Part shown: in pieces, positions 61,906 to 64,000 of the stretch
How the letters are laid out: each line of letters begins with the position of its first letter
How positions within the stretch are numbered: position 1 is the first letter of the stretch
Program-made: the position numbers and the translations under genes
Assembly (NCBI RefSeq): GCF_009695545.1
Contig: NZ_VUNS01000014.1
Location: forward strand, 62,001-126,000
DNA: 64,000 nt
Direction of reading: 5' to 3'
DNA from: Victivallis lenta
GTDB lineage: Bacteria > Verrucomicrobiota > Lentisphaeria > Victivallales > Victivallaceae
The notes under the pieces: generated by a model
What the model saw: only the letters and a program-made list of their open reading frames with translations
Databases searched by the model: none
Told to the model about the DNA's origin: nothing

Positions 61906-62970
61906 TCACGGTGCATTTCCGGGAAGCGGCCGCGTCGTCCTGTTCAGCCGGAGCGTACCGGGAATTTCGAGCCGCACCCGGAGCTTGGGGTTTTCGATCA
62001 ATTCCAGGAGACTGCCGGCTGCTCTCCGACCCATTTCGAAATCGTCGACTTCGATGGAGCTGATCCAGTTCCTGCTGCTGACGAAGCCGTAGCAGGAGAT
62101 CAGTTCAACCTCTTCCGGCACCCGGACGCCGATGGCGGTCAGATGCCGGTACACTTCCTCCGCCATATTGTAGTTGTAGGTGGCGACCGCGGTCGGTGAA
62201 TCCGGGCGCCCGAAGAGTTCTGGCGGCAGTTTTTCCGCGACGTCGAAATAGAACGGGGACATCTCCAGATTCAGGTCGCGGTGAGCAGCCCGGAATTCGC
62301 GGACGGCCTGCTGCATCTCCAGCGAGAGAAAGCGCTCCTTTTTCCACTCCCGCCAGTTTACGAGCTTCCGTTCCGGCATGAACACGATATGCCGGTGGCC
62401 ATTCCGGTAAAGCAGGGAAAGCACCTGTTCCACGCCCTGCCGGGTCGCGTTGACCACATGGTTGAATGCGTCCGCTTCTCCGGGGATCGTGCAGGCGAAC
62501 ACCAGCGGCAGCCCGGCCGCGACCGGCTCGCGCCAGTATTCCTCGGTCGACTGGGCCCCCCAGACGATGAGCCCGTCGACGTGCTGGGACTGGATGAGCG
62601 ACAGATACTCGCGCCGTTCGACGAACCGCTCGTCATTGAAAATCAGCAGCAGACGGTAGTTGCTCTCCTCAAGCCCCGCTTCAATGCCGCTGACCAGCTT
62701 GGCCAGGTGGCGGTCCTCGAAGATGGGCATGCCGAGGTTCCGCGAGGAGGGGATCAGCAGCCCGATCTCTTCGGCCCGGTGCATGAAAACGCGGCGGGCG
62801 TTGAAATTCGGGACGTAGCGGAGAGCCTCCACCGCCTGCCGTACGCGCTCGCGCATCTCCGGCGGGATGCTTTTCGCCCGCTCCGGATCGTTGAGCACGC
62901 GCGAAACCGTGCTGATCGACACCCCGGCCAGCTGCGCGACATCCCGTATGGAACTCTTCTTTTCACTCAT
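61906..62970 (-). CDS. LacI-family transcriptional regulator
   Basis: A 354-residue protein with the N-terminal helix-turn-helix [20 protein letters not shown] and a PBP-like sensor (VVNATRQGVEQVLSLLYRNG, EEVELISCYGFVSSRNWISS). The frame runs to 63036, but the ATG at 62970 (MSEKKSS) gives the standard family N-terminus. Divergent from the pseudopilin gene at 63208, which carries a consensus promoter and a 14-base palindrome (63120-63133), its probable operator. Its own promoter is TTGAAA, 17 bases, TAAAGT (63037-63065, minus). Confidence 0.92.
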   Translation of the reverse strand: MSEKKSSIRDVAQLAGVSISTVSRVLNDPERAKSIPPEMRERVRQAVEALRYVPNFNARRVFMHRAEEIGLLIPSSRNLGMPIFEDRHLAKLVSGIEAGLEESNYRLLLIFNDERFVERREYLSLIQSQHVDGLIVWGAQSTEEYWREPVAAGLPLVFACTIPGEADAFNHVVNATRQGVEQVLSLLYRNGHRHIVFMPERKLVNWREWKKERFLSLEMQQAVREFRAAHRDLNLEMSPFYFDVAEKLPPELFGRPDSPTAVATYNYNMAEEVYRHLTAIGVRVPEEVELISCYGFVSSRNWISSIEVDDFEMGRRAAGSLLELIENPKLRVRLEIPGTLRLNRTTRPLPGNAP

Positions 62971-63084
62971 GGCAGATTCGGCTCCGCACCCCCTTGATTC
63001 CGGTTCAAGCCGGTGTTTCCGGCTGTTCACGGGCATACTTTATCATGGGAATGTTTATTTTTCAATAAGATTTTCCTTCTCCTA

Positions 63085-63133
63085 TTGACATTCGGGGCAA
63101 ACTTTGGTATAATATATCTAGAAACATGTTTCT
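63085..63133 (+). promoter_or_regulatory. Consensus promoter and operator of the interrupted pseudopilin gene
   Basis: TTGACA (63085-63090), exactly 17 bases, TATAAT (63108-63113), then the perfect 14-base palindrome AGAAACATGTTTCT (63120-63133) at the expected transcription start. Confidence 0.8.
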
Positions 63134-63207
63134 GAACTGGAATTTTTTTCTGTTATTCCGGTTCGGGACCATCGGAAACGCAATCAATTCCGGAAAGGAC
63201 GGATGCC

Positions 63208-63277
63208 ATGAAAACAAGCAAAGCGTTTACCCTGATCGAATTGCTGGTCGTTATCGCGATCATCGCTATTGTAGTAG
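63208..63277 (+). pseudogene. Pseudopilin gene interrupted by an insertion sequence
   Basis: From the ATG at 63208 (with GGAAAGGA upstream) the frame reads [20 protein letters not shown] and then IVVAS, the normal pilin N-terminus, and then changes abruptly at about 63278 into AT-rich sequence with a stop at about 63334. Every other pseudopilin here continues with MLLPxL at this point, so the break point is clear. The remainder of the gene should lie beyond the insertion, outside the window. The intact promoter and operator show it was a regulated gene before disruption. Confidence 0.85.
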
Positions 63278-64000
63278 CCTCAAAAGTGGGATTTTTTTTG
63301 CAATTTTCTGCAATTTTTGCTTTCAAGGCTCTATGAGGAACGATAGATTACAATAGAAATATGGTCTACGGTATACATATTTCTTAACACCCAAAATAGC
63401 ATAACTATACCGAGATGTCAAATATTTTGCGGAGATGGGTTCACCTGTTCGGCCAATGGGAATGTATCGAAGGTGTGTATTTCTCGAATCTGCTATAAGT
63501 CGGGATTCAACAGCGCAGCAACGTCGATGTCCAGTGGAATCAGTTTGTGTTTCCCGATTTTCACGGTTCCGAACGATTCAACCTTGCGCAGCAGATCACG
63601 CATGGCGTAATCCAACAGCGTCTGCTGGGAATTGAGTTTCGCGATCAAATCCAAACGTTGACGCAAGGTCTCTTCAGACGGAACACGTTCCAGTTCTAAC
63701 GCAAGCCGAAATGATAACTCATCTCGAAACATGGAAATATCGGCAAAATCACTGCGCCCAAGCGTGAACAGACCGACCACGGACTTGATTATTCCACTGT
63801 TGGATATCCAGCCTTTTTTGATACGATCCGTTGTCAGCTTGTCCACACTTGCCAAGCCACGATTGTCATTCAGCAAGGCTCCAACCATGGCGATGCCGCC
63901 AGTGGCTATCAGATCTTCCCTGCTTTGCGTAATTTTAAACCGCGTTGCCATCGTTTCTCCTATCGGGTTGAGTCCATTCGTTATGTTGTATTCTCATGTA
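63278..64000 (-). mobile_element. IS1380-like insertion sequence, one end in window
   Basis: The left junction with the pseudopilin gene is at about 63278 (terminus reading CCTCAAAAGTGGG). The base composition and codons differ from the genome. It contains the 5' part of a transposase gene on the minus strand. GTAG occurs twice just before the junction and may be part of a short target duplication. The right end lies beyond the window. About 215 bases between the transposase stop and the left end carry no recognisable coding sequence. Confidence 0.75.
63493..63951 (-). pseudogene. Truncated IS1380-family transposase
   Basis: A 152-residue open frame that begins like IS1380-family transposases (TRFKITQSREDLIATGGIAM, then DISMFRDELSFRLALELERV, then SEETLRQRLDLIAKL) and reaches the motif IPLDIDV, where the first catalytic Asp should lie, then ends within eight residues. 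Complete family members have about 430-460 residues. The break inside the catalytic motif means the element is defective and depends on another copy to move. This copy may be an internally deleted derivative. Confidence 0.7.

Overview
The window is GC-rich chromosomal DNA that looks like a Lentisphaerota (Victivallis-like) gut or anaerobic bacterium. Eight genes encode short pseudopilin-type proteins starting with the [19 protein letters not shown]-type helix, seven of them intact and carrying the H-X9-DG (or H-X9-DW) C-terminal motif. They sit among glycoside hydrolases and sugar-type one-component regulators, a combination typical of that phylum. This placement is an inference from gene content. 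I see no rRNA, tRNA, tmRNA or CRISPR array.

Layout. 1-2459: the tail of an FAD-linked oxidase, an Fe-S partner protein and a class II aldolase. 2456-3869: an AT-rich island of RHS-repeat debris around a small membrane-anchored orphan gene. 3956-9321: two MATE exporters, a pseudopilin, ispF and an amidohydrolase. 9443-14279: a sugar isomerase-like TIM barrel, recX, a degenerate repeat, a PHP phosphoesterase, a surface protein, flavodoxin and a DUF3793 gene. 14392-19249 (minus): a tight six-gene operon lnt, HIT, DUF89, cvfB, DUF2059 and ABM monooxygenase. 19408-23686 (plus): nadB, pcnB and a family-10-like glycosylhydrolase. 23705-25770: two glycosyltransferases. 26034: a small unrecognised protein. 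26853-29087 (minus): grpE, dnaJ, smpB.

From 29405 to the end the region is dominated by carbohydrate modules. They are: (a) GntR-type regulator plus pseudopilin; (b) GH2 divergent from LacI, pseudopilin and an agarase-like GH; (c) a GH130 mannosylglucose phosphorylase; (d) an alpha/beta esterase, a 1307-residue GH39-like enzyme, three pseudopilins and a GntR-type regulator; (e) a LacI divergent from a pseudopilin and a 1109-residue GH; (f) a second LacI divergent from a pseudopilin gene cut by an insertion sequence. Housekeeping genes (ppk2, a SLC12-like transporter, dinB, hslO, a DUF362 protein) are interspersed.

The most interesting signal is the repeated architecture. Nearly every pseudopilin gene lies beside its own sugar-type regulator and a recognisable promoter with a palindromic or paired inverted operator, and most lie beside a large secreted GH. 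This suggests substrate-induced units that make one dedicated pseudopilin with one enzyme, an analogue in layout (not homologous) of Bacteroidetes polysaccharide utilization loci. All promoter and operator calls are by eye.
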